39,597 nucleotides of DNA from Tritrichomonas foetus (lineage: Eukaryota; Parabasalia; Tritrichomonadida; Tritrichomonadidae). The position numbers were made by a program, and so were the translations under genes. This document shows positions 9,305-19,697 of the stretch, one piece after another. How positions within the stretch are numbered: the first letter of the stretch is position 1; each line of letters begins with the position of its first letter. The notes beneath the pieces are model-generated. The model saw only the letters and a program-made list of their open reading frames with translations, was not told where the DNA came from and did not search any database. The stretch covers positions 1 through 39,597 of the forward strand of contig MLAK01001008.1 of the NCBI GenBank assembly GCA_001839685.1, in the 5' to 3' direction.

Positions 9305-10714
9305 ATGAATTCGGACAGAATTGGATCTCTGCCAAGCTTAAAAGATTTACCTACACGAAAGTTTCATTCAAAACCAGCTGAAGATCCTTATGTATTCCAA
9401 CCAGTCGTCAGATCGCTATTAACAGATAAAATCGAGATTTCTACCACATACTTACAAACCAAATTTTCCGAAGAGCATATTTTAGATACATTCATTTCAA
9501 ATGATCCTTCAAAAATCGATCAAATTTGTAAAAATCTTACAGCTTTACTTCAAAATCATGAATCACATCAAACAACCATTTTAAACAACGAAAATATTGT
9601 AGAAGCAATAAACAATTCAATTACATGCATCAACAATGCTAATTTAGTCACATCTTTTTCAATGTTTATTTTATCATTATTAGAAAATGACAATACAGTG
9701 ATGGTTGATTCTGGCATTCTATTTGGTATGCGTGATTTGATTAATAATTATCCTGATCAAATTCTCAACTTTTATCATGAAGTTCCACTTGTTTCAACTT
9801 ATGCAAGAGATGCTATAATTTGCAATGGAATAATCAGCGATATTATTGATAAAATTAAAAACGAACAATATACTACAAATGATACCTGTGTCAAAAGCGC
9901 CCATACTTTATTATCCTTATTTAGTTGTAGTGAACCAATTGCAAATAATGTGATTGAACCATTTTTACCAGAAATCATTCATTTATTAAATATCGGAAAC
10001 GAAAAAGCATTATATTATATTATTCACACAGTTATTAACATAGTGAGAAAGAATCATGATTTTGTTTCAGATATTTACGAATTGAAAATTCATGAATATG
10101 CAGCAAAAATCCTTCCAATCAAAAGTTTGACAAGAATTTGTGTTCATATGATTGTAAACTTAGGTGTTTGTGAAACGATGGGTATTGCTCATTTGATGAA
10201 TGCAGGAGTTATTCAAAGCTTGATAGATTTAACTAAAAATCATGAAGTTGCACCAAGTTCTTATTGGGCACTCTCTAACTGTACTGAATCTGCTCCATCA
10301 ATAATTATTCCTTTTATTCCTGTTGAGTTATTATCAGATACATTAGCTTTATTAAATAGTCAGAATATAGATGAGATAACTAAAAAAGAGTGTGTTTACT
10401 TTTTAGGCACTCTTCTTCTCTACTCTCCAATTGAGAAATTCCATATTATAGTGAGTAACGAAATTCTTGAACAAATCATTACAATGCTGAGTTCATCAAA
10501 TGATTCTTTAGTTTGCAGATGCTTGGATGCACTTGGAAGAGTTTTATTTGTTGGAATAACAAATGAAAAAAAGAAATATGTCATTAGCATGATATGTTCA
10601 TCACCAGAACTCTCTTCTCATATGGAGAGGATTTCTTCATCTGATAATACAATTTTATCAAATAAAGCGAAAACTTTTATGTCTGAAGCTGATAAGAAAA
10701 AGAAAGAATTATAA
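9305..10714 (+). CDS. Armadillo-type protein, importin-alpha-like
   Basis: 469 residues, nearly all helical, arranged in about eight to nine armadillo-like units from residue 75 to 450. One unit contains SSYWALSNCTESAPS, close to the 'W-LSN-T-G' helix that lines the cargo groove of importin-alpha. The N-terminal 60 residues hold no arginine-rich importin-beta-binding segment. The C-terminus is lysine-rich (DKKKKEL). I would call it a divergent armadillo protein related to importin-alpha or another ARM adaptor; nuclear transport is an inference only. Most units have lost the usual groove tryptophans. Confidence 0.7.
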   Translation: MNSDRIGSLPSLKDLPTRKFHSKPAEDPYVFQPVVRSLLTDKIEISTTYLQTKFSEEHILDTFISNDPSKIDQICKNLTALLQNHESHQTTILNNENIVEAINNSITCINNANLVTSFSMFILSLLENDNTVMVDSGILFGMRDLINNYPDQILNFYHEVPLVSTYARDAIICNGIISDIIDKIKNEQYTTNDTCVKSAHTLLSLFSCSEPIANNVIEPFLPEIIHLLNIGNEKALYYIIHTVINIVRKNHDFVSDIYELKIHEYAAKILPIKSLTRICVHMIVNLGVCETMGIAHLMNAGVIQSLIDLTKNHEVAPSSYWALSNCTESAPSIIIPFIPVELLSDTLALLNSQNIDEITKKECVYFLGTLLLYSPIEKFHIIVSNEILEQIITMLSSSNDSLVCRCLDALGRVLFVGITNEKKKYVISMICSSPELSSHMERISSSDNTILSNKAKTFMSEADKKKKEL

Positions 10715-11719
10715 CGTTTAATTAAATTGTAATATGTCATTAATGATTTTAATATTTTTCTGACTGAAAAAAATGTTTTGAGAGGTATTTATTTTGATAA
10801 AGACTGGCACGAATTTATCACAATAATTAAATTGATTGAAAAAGTTTATTGTAATTTTTATTTTTGTGAATAAACAATAATTACTTTTATGGTGAATGTT
10901 CTACAGTTGCATAGAAAAATTGGAAAGTAGATTGAATATCTGGACAAACAAAATTTTTGTGTTTTCTATCAAACCATACAAAATAGATTGAAAATATATT
11001 GAAATTTGAGATAAATAATCATATTTCACGTGATTTGTGTGTTTTTAGTGATGCGCTTTCATGCTTGTTTCTTCGGTTTCTTTCAAAAATTATAGAGAAA
11101 TTGCCAAAAATTACAGTAATAGTTCTGTTTTTGCCGTTTACAATTTTATTGAATTTTTTTCCATGAATGAGTGGCGATCAATATTTCAAGGGGGCATAAT
11201 GGCTCCTCATATTGAAACATTGCTGCAGGTCACCCTGCATGGAAAAATAATGCAGATCGTTCAATGACGTACGGTTAAATAATTATATCTATTATGTTTT
11301 CTTTTTTGGGTTCATTAAAATTATGGTTATCGTTTAAACATTTGTGCTTGGCGGCACACCATAAAGTTGGTTTCCTGGTCTTAAAAATGTTTTTTTTGAT
11401 TCAGAGGATTTGTGTGATACATCAAAAGTTGAATCAATGATATGGAATTTCTAATGACCACTGTTCGATTTTTCAATGCAATTTCTTGTTTTACTGTAAA
11501 GTTATTTCTGAGTCATATATTGAAATATTTCTTAGAAGAAAGATAAAATTATACAATTTATTCTGAAACATATTATTACTCAATCCTTCTCAATAAGTTT
11601 TTGGAGAGCTCATCGTATTTCAATTATTTATTCAGAGAGTTTATTGAATTAATAATTCATTTTAACTTTTTGTGATAAAGTAGAAAGATAATATTTGTAT
11701 TTTTATTCCTCAATAGAAT
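10715..11719. other. Intergenic kilobase with small higher-GC islands
   Basis: About 1 kb between two plus-strand genes. Most is plain AT-rich sequence. Two short islands stand out by base composition, about 11,165-11,270 and 11,340-11,385. On the minus strand they read ERSALFFHAG (then a stop) and AAMFQYEEPLCPLEI, and RPGNQLYGVPPSTNV (then a stop). They may be relics of a lost or repeated gene, but I cannot name it. A 68-codon ATG frame at 11061-11267 is not convincing. Confidence 0.4.
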
Positions 11720-14182
11720 TTGACACGAATGTCTCCTTTGATTCTCTCCCTTTCAAGGAGTGATTCGAAGGTGAAAAAGCGAAAACTCTCAGAAGCGAGG
11801 CTTGTTCAACGTAACGTATATCAAAAATTCAACGCGCGTCGAAGTGCCGGAAGCATTGAACGATATTTCATTCAATTACGAAGCAGTAGGTGCGATTTCG
11901 CTATATACATCATTGGAACATTACTTCTTCTAGCAACGATCATTGGCTATACCGCTTTCTTGCCATATTCGTTGAATCAGTTCAATTCCGAAATAATCCA
12001 CCAAACCGCCGTTTTTCGTAGCAAAATTGTTGTTCAAGATATTTCGATGATATTTCAAGAGTCCGTTTTGTTATCCAGCATAATCTCAAACTTTTTCGAT
12101 AATCCGGCAGTTTATCAATTATCAAAAGATACAGCCTACGAAACAACTCGCATATTTTATCATGCTTCTACAGTGAAATCGAGCAATATTTTGTTTTTTC
12201 AAGTCGGTTTGGCCAGCGGCGGACTGATTGGGATCGAATTAATCGAAAAAGATTATTTGATGTTTTGTGAAGGCTCAGAATTTGGTGAATCATACCTGAC
12301 ATCTTGGATTGGCGATGAAAAGCTCTTGAATTCATCATATCCATACACAAATGGTGATCCTGTCGCATTGTTTGATTCAACAAGTCGAATCTGGTATATG
12401 AATGCCATTGAAAAAGGTGAAGCTACATGGACTGACATGTTTCATGGAATCACTTCTGGTAATAAATACATTCCAATGATTTTACTTTCAATTCCATCAA
12501 CTGATGAATCTGTTTATAGTGCTGGATTATCACTGACCGAAGTTATTAATCTTTTTACATCAACATTTTCAACACCAAATTCCAGATTCGCTTTAATTTA
12601 TTCAAGCAAAAATACTGGCTCAATTATTGCTGTGACTGGAAATGAAACTGGATTTGATGAATATGAAGGGAAAATCGTTTCGAAATCTTTAACACAATTA
12701 AATGATGACATATGGAGACTTGTGACTCAAAATCCAGATTTTCAACAAGATAAAAACTTTATTTATCAAGTTGACGGTAAAGTATTTGCTATATTTCATG
12801 ATAGTATTGACCCAATGACAAATGAAATTTGGACTCTTTCTTCTGTTATTTGTTTATCAGATATTTATGGACAATTTTTACATATTGATAATCAATACTA
12901 TATAATATTTATCGTATTTGATATTTTAATGATTATTTTTGTTTGTTCATTTCTTACAATTCTTTCTAATTGTACTTCTGTCAAACAGAAAAAGATTCTA
13001 CAACAAAAGAATCGAAAAAATAAAATAAGCCATCTAAAAGTGATCGGTGTAAATGCAGCTATTTCTCAACTAAAGCAGATTTTGCTATCACATGCTGATA
13101 ATTATGTAATATTTCACAAAGTTGAAGAAATTCTAGCTGATTTATGCCGTGCATCAAATTGTTTCTTCTATGATGCAAATACGATATATTTAGGAATTAA
13201 AAATAAATCCATAATGAATAAATTTATTAAAACTTTTGGAATTCCTGAAGGAATTGGACTAACTGATGAAATTCCGCCATTTGATATAAAACCAATGTAT
13301 TCTTCTTCAAATTTGCCTCATATTCGAAAAATTTCTACATTTTCATCTTATCCTAATGAAACGATCACTTCTTCGAATCTTGAAAATGTTCTTAAAAAAC
13401 GAAAGCTGTTAACAAAAATTGAAGAAATTGAAAATATACCAGAGATGATGGTATCTATAATTACTGAATATAATGATTCCAATCCTCTCATCAAAAGAGA
13501 AATATTAAAGAATATTATGAAAGAATATATTTCTTCAATGCCCAACGAATTGTTGTCTTTATTGTTTGATTCAATCGACCTTGTAAATACATTATTGAAC
13601 TATCGATTTAAAGAAATCATATTGAACAATGATTTACTTTTATCTTTACTCATTGCGATTGTTGCATGGCATGTTTCAATGTATAATCGTTGTGATCAAG
13701 CGTTGCCTTTAGCTAATCATTATTTTCATGATCATAAAAAGTTATTTAAAGTAGTATCTCAAGAAATTATGATTAAATTGTATGATGGATTAATTGATCA
13801 CTCACACGATATCATGTCAAGATGGAATTGCTTAACTTCTTTGTTTTCATATTATTCAGACACTGTGAAGCTTCAGAGACAAATCGCAATCATCAAAAAT
13901 TCTTTGCGAATTGTAAAAAACTTCGAATGTTTTCCACAAATGAATTCATCAGAAATTATCTCCTTATTGCAATTATTGTTTATTGCTGGAAATGCTTCGT
14001 TTTTCTTCCATTTTGATAAAAAAACAATTGCAGTTGCACATTCAATTTTGAAAACAAATCTTTCCCAAAATGATGATCGTTTTATTGGTTTTCTGACTTG
14101 TTTAAACAAGTATCATATTTCTCCACTATTGCGCTTTTTTGGAGAATCATGCGGTATCTCTTCTTTTAAGAAAAAGAAGTAA
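11720..14182 (+). CDS. Two-helix membrane sensor with Cache-like outer domain
   Basis: 820 residues. A basic N-terminal 55 residues is followed by a transmembrane helix at about 60-83, an outer domain at about 85-390, a second helix at about 393-416, and a 400-residue cytosolic part. The outer domain carries SRIWYMNAIEKGEATWTD (222-239) and YSAGLSLTEVINLF, the 'R-WY-A-G-WT' and 'SL-V' blocks of double-Cache ligand-sensing domains. In trichomonads such proteins often end in a nucleotide cyclase. Here I see no cyclase, kinase or HAMP motif; the cytosolic part is helical, with a polar stretch near 540-590. The output is unknown. The front of the gene is noticeably GC-richer than the rest. The ligand and signalling route cannot be told from sequence. 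Confidence 0.75.
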   Translation: MTRMSPLILSLSRSDSKVKKRKLSEARLVQRNVYQKFNARRSAGSIERYFIQLRSSRCDFAIYIIGTLLLLATIIGYTAFLPYSLNQFNSEIIHQTAVFRSKIVVQDISMIFQESVLLSSIISNFFDNPAVYQLSKDTAYETTRIFYHASTVKSSNILFFQVGLASGGLIGIELIEKDYLMFCEGSEFGESYLTSWIGDEKLLNSSYPYTNGDPVALFDSTSRIWYMNAIEKGEATWTDMFHGITSGNKYIPMILLSIPSTDESVYSAGLSLTEVINLFTSTFSTPNSRFALIYSSKNTGSIIAVTGNETGFDEYEGKIVSKSLTQLNDDIWRLVTQNPDFQQDKNFIYQVDGKVFAIFHDSIDPMTNEIWTLSSVICLSDIYGQFLHIDNQYYIIFIVFDILMIIFVCSFLTILSNCTSVKQKKILQQKNRKNKISHLKVIGVNAAISQLKQILLSHADNYVIFHKVEEILADLCRASNCFFYDANTIYLGIKNKSIMNKFIKTFGIPEGIGLTDEIPPFDIKPMYSSSNLPHIRKISTFSSYPNETITSSNLENVLKKRKLLTKIEEIENIPEMMVSIITEYNDSNPLIKREILKNIMKEYISSMPNELLSLLFDSIDLVNTLLNYRFKEIILNNDLLLSLLIAIVAWHVSMYNRCDQALPLANHYFHDHKKLFKVVSQEIMIKLYDGLIDHSHDIMSRWNCLTSLFSYYSDTVKLQRQIAIIKNSLRIVKNFECFPQMNSSEIISLLQLLFIAGNASFFFHFDKKTIAVAHSILKTNLSQNDDRFIGFLTCLNKYHISPLLRFFGESCGISSFKKKK

Positions 14183-14484
14183 TTGTTTTGTAAATATATA
14201 GAGAATTTCTTTCATTTCTATTTTTTTTTATATAATACCTGAAAAAATTAGACATATTATCTAATATTGTTCAGAAATACCAATTGTTAATTAATCTTTC
14301 CTATATTTTTTCCATTATATAATTATACAATTTATATAGATTTTCCTCTCGTAAATTGTAATCAAAACCTGCTTTTTCATCTCTATTCTAAAGTATGAGA
14401 AATTTTAGTAAATGAATAAATGATTTCGAAATCATATAAATAATTTTACTTATAATATCATATATCATAATTCAACAATTTTAA
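14183..14484. other. Convergent intergenic region
   Basis: About 300 bases of T/A-rich sequence between the 3' ends of the Cache-like gene and the tandem ubiquitin-fold gene. I see no structured element beyond stretches of T. Confidence 0.5.
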
Positions 14485-15987
14485 TCAATGCAAAAATTCT
14501 GCCGCTATTCTTTGCTTGATTTGATCAATGATGGAATTAACAGGAACTTTTTGATACACAAAAATCGGCTTTTCCGGTACAGTATCATAGTAATCTATAT
14601 AATCATCATTTTTTAATAATCTCCCTTTAAAAATTAGGGTTATGATATTTATATTAATGTTCAATTTTTTGGCCAAGTCTGCTTTTATTGATGAAATTGA
14701 CACTCCAGCACTAAATGGAAGGTTAATGATTGAGCCATCAGGAATTTTAAAGAAGACGATTTCATTTTCTTTCTTTTCAATTATATCAACAACATGATTT
14801 AAACCAATTTTGAATAGATCAGAATCATCAGTCAGAACTATATCATTCATTAAAAACAAATGCGGTTTCCCTTCAAACTTCGGTGATACCAATTGGTGAA
14901 TCATTTGAAAAGTTGGAACAGTCTGGAAATCATATTTTGTTGTTAATCCTTTAAACTTTATTAAAATGGATGATTCAAGTCTGATGGTATAAGCATGGTT
15001 CGATTTCTTAGATTGATGAATAGTCTCATTATCTTTGATAGTATTTCCGTTTTCAAAAATTGTAATTTTATCTGAATTTATATTCAAAATATTACCAATT
15101 TCTAATTTTAAGTGTTTAGCATCACGGTTCTTTATATCTGCCATTATTAAGATAGGAACTGTACTATTTTCGATTTTAAAGCTAAAATTCACCTTGATGG
15201 TTGAATCCGGCCTCTTGCTTCTATTCAACAGATCTTTTAATGAAGTGAACATTCGAATACTCCCTTTTTGTTTGATTGAAGCTTTAATTATTTTCTGGTC
15301 ACATCCAGTTTGATATAAATTTGAATCATTTTGAAGTTCAACATTATCGCATTTGAAAATAATATTGGAAGTATCCAAATTTTTGCCGAAATTGATTTGT
15401 AAGAAAGTTTTCTTTAAATCAAGAACGGTCTTCTTTCTATCTAAGTTAAATTCAACATGTAAATCATCAAATTCAACAATGTAAAGTGGAAATTTCGTTC
15501 TGACAATTAAAAATTCATTTTCTGGAATTCCAAGACAATATAAGCAGATGCTATTATCAAGTTCAAAATCATCATCTTTGTAAAATATTCCCATATGGTT
15601 GATATCTGTTATAAAGCCGTTAATTTTTTCTTTTGCAATTGCTTTTTTGATTTCAATTATTTTAGTTGTTGGTTTGAATTTCATGAATAATGTTTTTGTT
15701 TTGTTCTTCATTTTGATAAGGAATTGATACTGGAGATGTGAGAATTTTGTTCCTTCATAAATATAAAAATTAAATGTAGGAATGTAGCCAAGAATTGGAT
15801 TCATTATCATGTCAATTGTCATTTCATCTTTGATGTCCCAATCGTTGTATCCAATAGAGAATTCCCTAGATCTTAATTCAACGCATTTACTTAAAATATC
15901 TTTAACGTCTTTGATTGTTTGATTTCTTTGCACATCAATATTGATCAATCGTCTTGTGGCTGGATTGAGAATTCGAATTTTTTCCAT
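14485..15987 (-). CDS. Tandem ubiquitin-fold protein
   Basis: 500 residues made of about five or six consecutive ubiquitin-like folds (roughly 1-77, 88-165, 168-242, 265-335, 335-405, 408-480). The last is the clearest: FKIPDGSIINLPFSAGVSIS, then LIFKGRLLKNDDYIDYYD, the counterpart of the 'LIFAGKQL-D' strand and turn of ubiquitin. An earlier copy has IIFKCDNVELQNDSNLYQTG. No copy ends in LRGG, so it is not a polyubiquitin precursor; it is more likely an adaptor or scaffold. There are no membrane segments. The start is supported by TCATTCCA 14 nt upstream. The TGA stop is followed by TTAAAA. Partner and pathway are unknown. Confidence 0.8.
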   Translation of the reverse strand: MEKIRILNPATRRLINIDVQRNQTIKDVKDILSKCVELRSREFSIGYNDWDIKDEMTIDMIMNPILGYIPTFNFYIYEGTKFSHLQYQFLIKMKNKTKTLFMKFKPTTKIIEIKKAIAKEKINGFITDINHMGIFYKDDDFELDNSICLYCLGIPENEFLIVRTKFPLYIVEFDDLHVEFNLDRKKTVLDLKKTFLQINFGKNLDTSNIIFKCDNVELQNDSNLYQTGCDQKIIKASIKQKGSIRMFTSLKDLLNRSKRPDSTIKVNFSFKIENSTVPILIMADIKNRDAKHLKLEIGNILNINSDKITIFENGNTIKDNETIHQSKKSNHAYTIRLESSILIKFKGLTTKYDFQTVPTFQMIHQLVSPKFEGKPHLFLMNDIVLTDDSDLFKIGLNHVVDIIEKKENEIVFFKIPDGSIINLPFSAGVSISSIKADLAKKLNININIITLIFKGRLLKNDDYIDYYDTVPEKPIFVYQKVPVNSIIDQIKQRIAAEFLH

Positions 15988-15995
15988 CGGGGATT

Positions 15996-16003
15996 TGGAA
16001 TGA
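15996..16003 (-). promoter_or_regulatory. Initiator-like motif TCATTCCA
   Basis: The minus strand reads TCATTCCA, with its A 14 nt before the ATG at 15987. The identical octamer lies 25 nt before the gene at 38480. Confidence 0.5.
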
Positions 16004-16870
16004 GAGTATACCGATGATTTTGCGAAAACAAATTTGGATGAGATGAAAATTTGAGATGATAGATCAATAATATTTCTTTCAAAAAGTGAAATTTTGAAGT
16101 CATTATCTGATTATGGTTACTGCACCTATTGAGAGTGTTTCAATCAGGTTAATAAAAAAACAATAATTGAATAGGTGAAAATCACGAATTGAATTGAATG
16201 CCAAAATCGACAAGATATATCTTGCTTTGAAAAAAGAAATGATAAGATTCAGTGAAACCGCATGTGATTCACCAAAGGAAGGTGAATATGACAAAGATCG
16301 ATACCAACTTTTTCTAAAAGATAGGTCTGAAATATCAATTCTACGAAGTTATCAGAAAATTGAATGAAATGAGCTATCGTATACAGTACAACCTCAAATC
16401 ACACAGATTTTTGTGATCGATAATTTGCTAGTAAAGTAGCAGAAATAAACATTTTATTATATAATGTCTTTCCACCGACTAAGTGGCATATGAGTTAACA
16501 AATTTTTAGATTAGTTTCATCTCATTTGATCGATTTGACTTTTATGAATATTCACTGAAAATGGATTTCTATATCATGTTTGATGTATATTATACGCATT
16601 TTATTAGTATTTTGCAAAGAAGATTGACTTATTCTTAATTTTTAATCATTTTTAAAGTGTGAAATCTTGGAATACATTCTCGACAAAGAAAACTAACGAT
16701 CGTTAATGCATGTGTTTTAAAGAAACCAATATCATCATTTCAGTAAACAAATATACTAACAGCCGAAAAGTTTTTTTTATTTTTATTATGTTAATAAATG
16801 TCACTAGTGAAGTTTTATTATGAATTGATGTCACATGTAACAATTAAATGATACATAAATAAGAAATAGC
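16004..16870. other. Intergenic region, no gene supported
   Basis: About 870 bases. A 62-codon stretch without stops on the plus strand (16179-16367) has a charged, protein-like composition (for example LKKEMIRFSETACDSPKEGE) but no proper ATG start and no recognisable family. It could be chance or a relic. Confidence 0.4.
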
Positions 16871-18216
16871 TTAAATACTGCAGTGGCAAATAGTTGGTGA
16901 TAATATAGCCAAATTACCATCTGAACAACAAATAGACTTTCTATCAGAGATTTCAAATAGTATGTCTTCATTTTCATTATTATCGGGATTGATGATATTT
17001 TCGAATATTGTCTCATCAATATATGAAAATCAGGGAATTTCATCAATTTCATGACAACAATGGTTAAATACTTTGATTTTTGTTACTTTTCTAAAAGATG
17101 AAAGTGGTGGAATGAATTCAGATTTATATTCGCATTTTAAAGCCTTTTCCATTTGAAATTCAGCGAAAAAATTGTTTCCAAGTACTTCCTTCCCAGTTAA
17201 TCTATTTTCTTTTTCTACAGTGAGTAAACTACTTAAAAATACTCTATTGTAATCTCCGACAATCGATGGTATTTTTTATTTTCGTTTAATAATTAAATCA
17301 CTGATGTTTTTATCATTTTCACCTTTAAAAGGCACTTCACCAACCAGAATTTCATAAGTTATTGCACCAAATGATCACCAATTTGTTGATAATCAATATC
17401 ACCTTTTAAAATGACTTCTGGCGAAGTATAATATGACACTGAAATATCGTTATTCTTGAAACAGCTTCCATGATATGTTGCATTTGATAAGCCTGTAAGC
17501 TTAATATGACCTGTTTTTGCTATTAAAACATGCTCAGGCTTTAAATTTTGATGAATAATTCTTTTTTCATGAAGATGAAGTATAGCAATAGCAATTTCAA
17601 ACAGGTATAGCTTTATTTGATGCATAGAAATCGAATAATTCCTTAATACTTCCTTTAAATTACCGCATTCAACATATTCATAAACAAAGTTATAGGATTC
17701 ATCTTGTGTAAAAGTTGCATAGAGTTTGATAATAAATGGGGATTTGATCCGAGTTAGTATATTTCTTTCACTTTTTATTTTGTTTCCATTTCTACCAGAC
17801 GCATGAATACATTTTCCGATGGATTTGATGACAAACTCTTTCCCATTCCTTTTTACATAGGAAATACGTGATTTCCAATCAGATTTTATTTCTCCATAAA
17901 CTTTAAACGAATGAAATGAGATGATACTCATTGATAAATCATCAAAAAGTAGTGCTGTTGTCCATTTATTCAAATCTGAGAATGAAGTAGTTCTCATTTC
18001 CAGTTCTGTATTATCAACAAGGACGATTTTAAAAGCGTAGTCTTTTGTTGCTTCTTGGTTTGGAATAATGTTACAGATATCTTTGAGATAGATTTTTCGA
18101 TGACCATCCACGTGCGATTCAGGTATCAATGATTGAATTAAAAATGCATTTCGAGTTTTACAAAACCAATAGTTGATTTCTATACCATCATGATGTAACT
18201 TTAAAAGCCCAATCAT
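16871..18216 (-). pseudogene. PH-domain AGC-family protein kinase, pseudogene
   Basis: From the ATG at 18216 a frame of 285 codons encodes a PH-like domain (about 1-95) and a kinase domain ordered like Akt-type AGC kinases: VIKSIGK (K131), KSERNIL (E150), IIHQNLKPEHVL (222-231) and SPEVIL (265-270). It breaks at DHLVQ-stop where DWW...G is expected. The next frame continues with FGAITYEILVGEVPFKGEN, then a stop near 17275. A third stretch carries RLTGKEVLGNNFFAEFQ, the AGC C-terminal tail, and after another stop FSYIDETIFENI, a possible hydrophobic motif, ending at TAA 16871-16873. The catalytic aspartate of HRD is N224, and DFG is replaced by TGLS, so catalysis was lost as well. I conclude this is a dead gene copy. 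Confidence 0.8.
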
Positions 18217-18724
18217 TGGTGAAATAATGTTTTGTTCAAAATTGAATCAAAAGGCAAATCTTAGAAGCAATAGCATCTAATGGCATTTTATTAAAAAACC
18301 GTATGAAATTGAATACAAAATTGTACTTAATGTATGTATTTAATTCTTAAGAATTAATATAAAAATCTTTTGTATGTGGTTTTGTGCCAACAATTTTCGA
18401 CAAATGGCATGAAAACTAAATTGAGGAAATATTTTTGTCAACAAAATTGTCCACACAATCAAATTAATCTATGGTTGTTTCATTTGATTAATAAAACTTG
18501 AAGTTATGAAACACAACCGTAACTTATTTATAATGAATCATCAAAGAAAATACATTTTTAGAAAACGAATCAAATTTTTCACAAAATATACCTTCTTCGA
18601 AATGACTCGACATACTTTTTAGCATATAATTGTGAATAGACATATAGAAACATAAAGAAATAATTATTATGATCTTGATTATGAAAAAGGCTATTTGACC
18701 ATCATCAATAATAATATTTTCATA
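18217..18724. other. Divergent intergenic region with 18-bp palindrome
   Basis: About 500 AT-rich bases between the kinase pseudogene and the ankyrin gene. A perfect 18-bp palindrome, TTAATTCTTAAGAATTAA, lies at 18340-18357. In sequence this AT-rich it may be chance. Nothing else is seen. Confidence 0.45.
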
Positions 18725-18733
18725 TCACATTTC
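18725..18733 (+). promoter_or_regulatory. Initiator-like motif TCACATTTC
   Basis: TCACATTTC, with its A 23 nt before the ATG at 18750; identical to the motif before the giant gene at 2199. Confidence 0.6.
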
Positions 18734-18749
18734 GCATGAATCACTCAAA

Positions 18750-19697
18750 ATGGAGTTATTAAACATAATCCAGAATGATAATGTTGAAAAACTTGAAGAG
18801 TATTTACAAGAAGTTGATACTTATGATATAAAACTCACCCTCAAAACATCGCGTTCAAAAAACGCGTTTGAAATTGACATCAATTTATGTGATGAACCAA
18901 CAGCAATTTCAGTTGCTGCTTTTTATGGCTCTATTAAATGTTTTAATACATTATATATGTGTGAAGCAGACCCATTGATACAAGATCAAAAAGGAAGGTT
19001 AACTTCACATTTTGCAGCTGCAGGTGGAAGTGTTGAAATATGTGATATTCTTGATTGTATAGGAACAGATTTTTCCATCTGTGATAATCAGGGTCTAAAT
19101 TGTTTTCATTATGCTTGCATGTATGGAAAAATGGAAATTGTTGAGCGTCTTTGGATGAGAAATTTTGATATAAACAAACCAAGTGATGATGGATTATTTC
19201 CTATTCACTATGCAGCAAAATCTAATAATTCAGAAGTTATCAAATTTTTGGCAGAAAAAGGATGCGATATTAATTCAAATGTTAATGGTATCACTCCTGT
19301 CTCTATTGCACTTCAAAATTCTCCAGATGTTTTAGATTATCTTTTATCTCAAAATGTTGATATTAATTTTATAATAGATGAGGATAAAACTCCTTTAATT
19401 GATGCAACAATTCGGAAAAAGCCAGAAATTGTCAAAGCTATTTTAAAACACTTTGAAATCGATAAAGATGACATAAATCAATCAGATAGTCTTGGATGGA
19501 CACCTCTTCTTTTTGCAGCATCAAATGGATCATTTGAAATCTGCAAAATGTTGATTCAAAAAGGAGCTGATGTGAATTGTCATTCATCGCATGGATTTTC
19601 ACCTTTGATGGCAGCAAGAAATCGGGGATTTCCTGAAATTTACAGTTTGCTTGAGAAAAATGGAGCCAAAAAATTATTTCCTAATTCATCTGAATGA
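18750..19697 (+). CDS. Ankyrin-repeat protein
   Basis: 315 residues with about seven ankyrin repeats from residue 50 to the end. Clear units are GRLTSHFAAAGGSVEICDIL, GLNCFHYACMYGKMEIVERL, GLFPIHYAAKSNNSEVIKFL, GWTPLLFAASNGSFEICKML and a last one with GFSPLMAARNRGFPEIYSLL. The first 45 residues are helical and lack a repeat consensus. There is no enzyme domain, signal peptide or membrane helix. It is a protein-binding module of a type that is very abundant in trichomonads; the partner is unknown. It is complete, with a plausible promoter motif upstream. Confidence 0.9.
   Translation: MELLNIIQNDNVEKLEEYLQEVDTYDIKLTLKTSRSKNAFEIDINLCDEPTAISVAAFYGSIKCFNTLYMCEADPLIQDQKGRLTSHFAAAGGSVEICDILDCIGTDFSICDNQGLNCFHYACMYGKMEIVERLWMRNFDINKPSDDGLFPIHYAAKSNNSEVIKFLAEKGCDINSNVNGITPVSIALQNSPDVLDYLLSQNVDINFIIDEDKTPLIDATIRKKPEIVKAILKHFEIDKDDINQSDSLGWTPLLFAASNGSFEICKMLIQKGADVNCHSSHGFSPLMAARNRGFPEIYSLLEKNGAKKLFPNSSE

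Noticed and set aside
16179..16367. 62-codon charged stretch on the plus strand, with a 63-codon frame opposite
   Set aside because: No proper ATG start, no recognisable family and short enough for chance, though its composition is protein-like.
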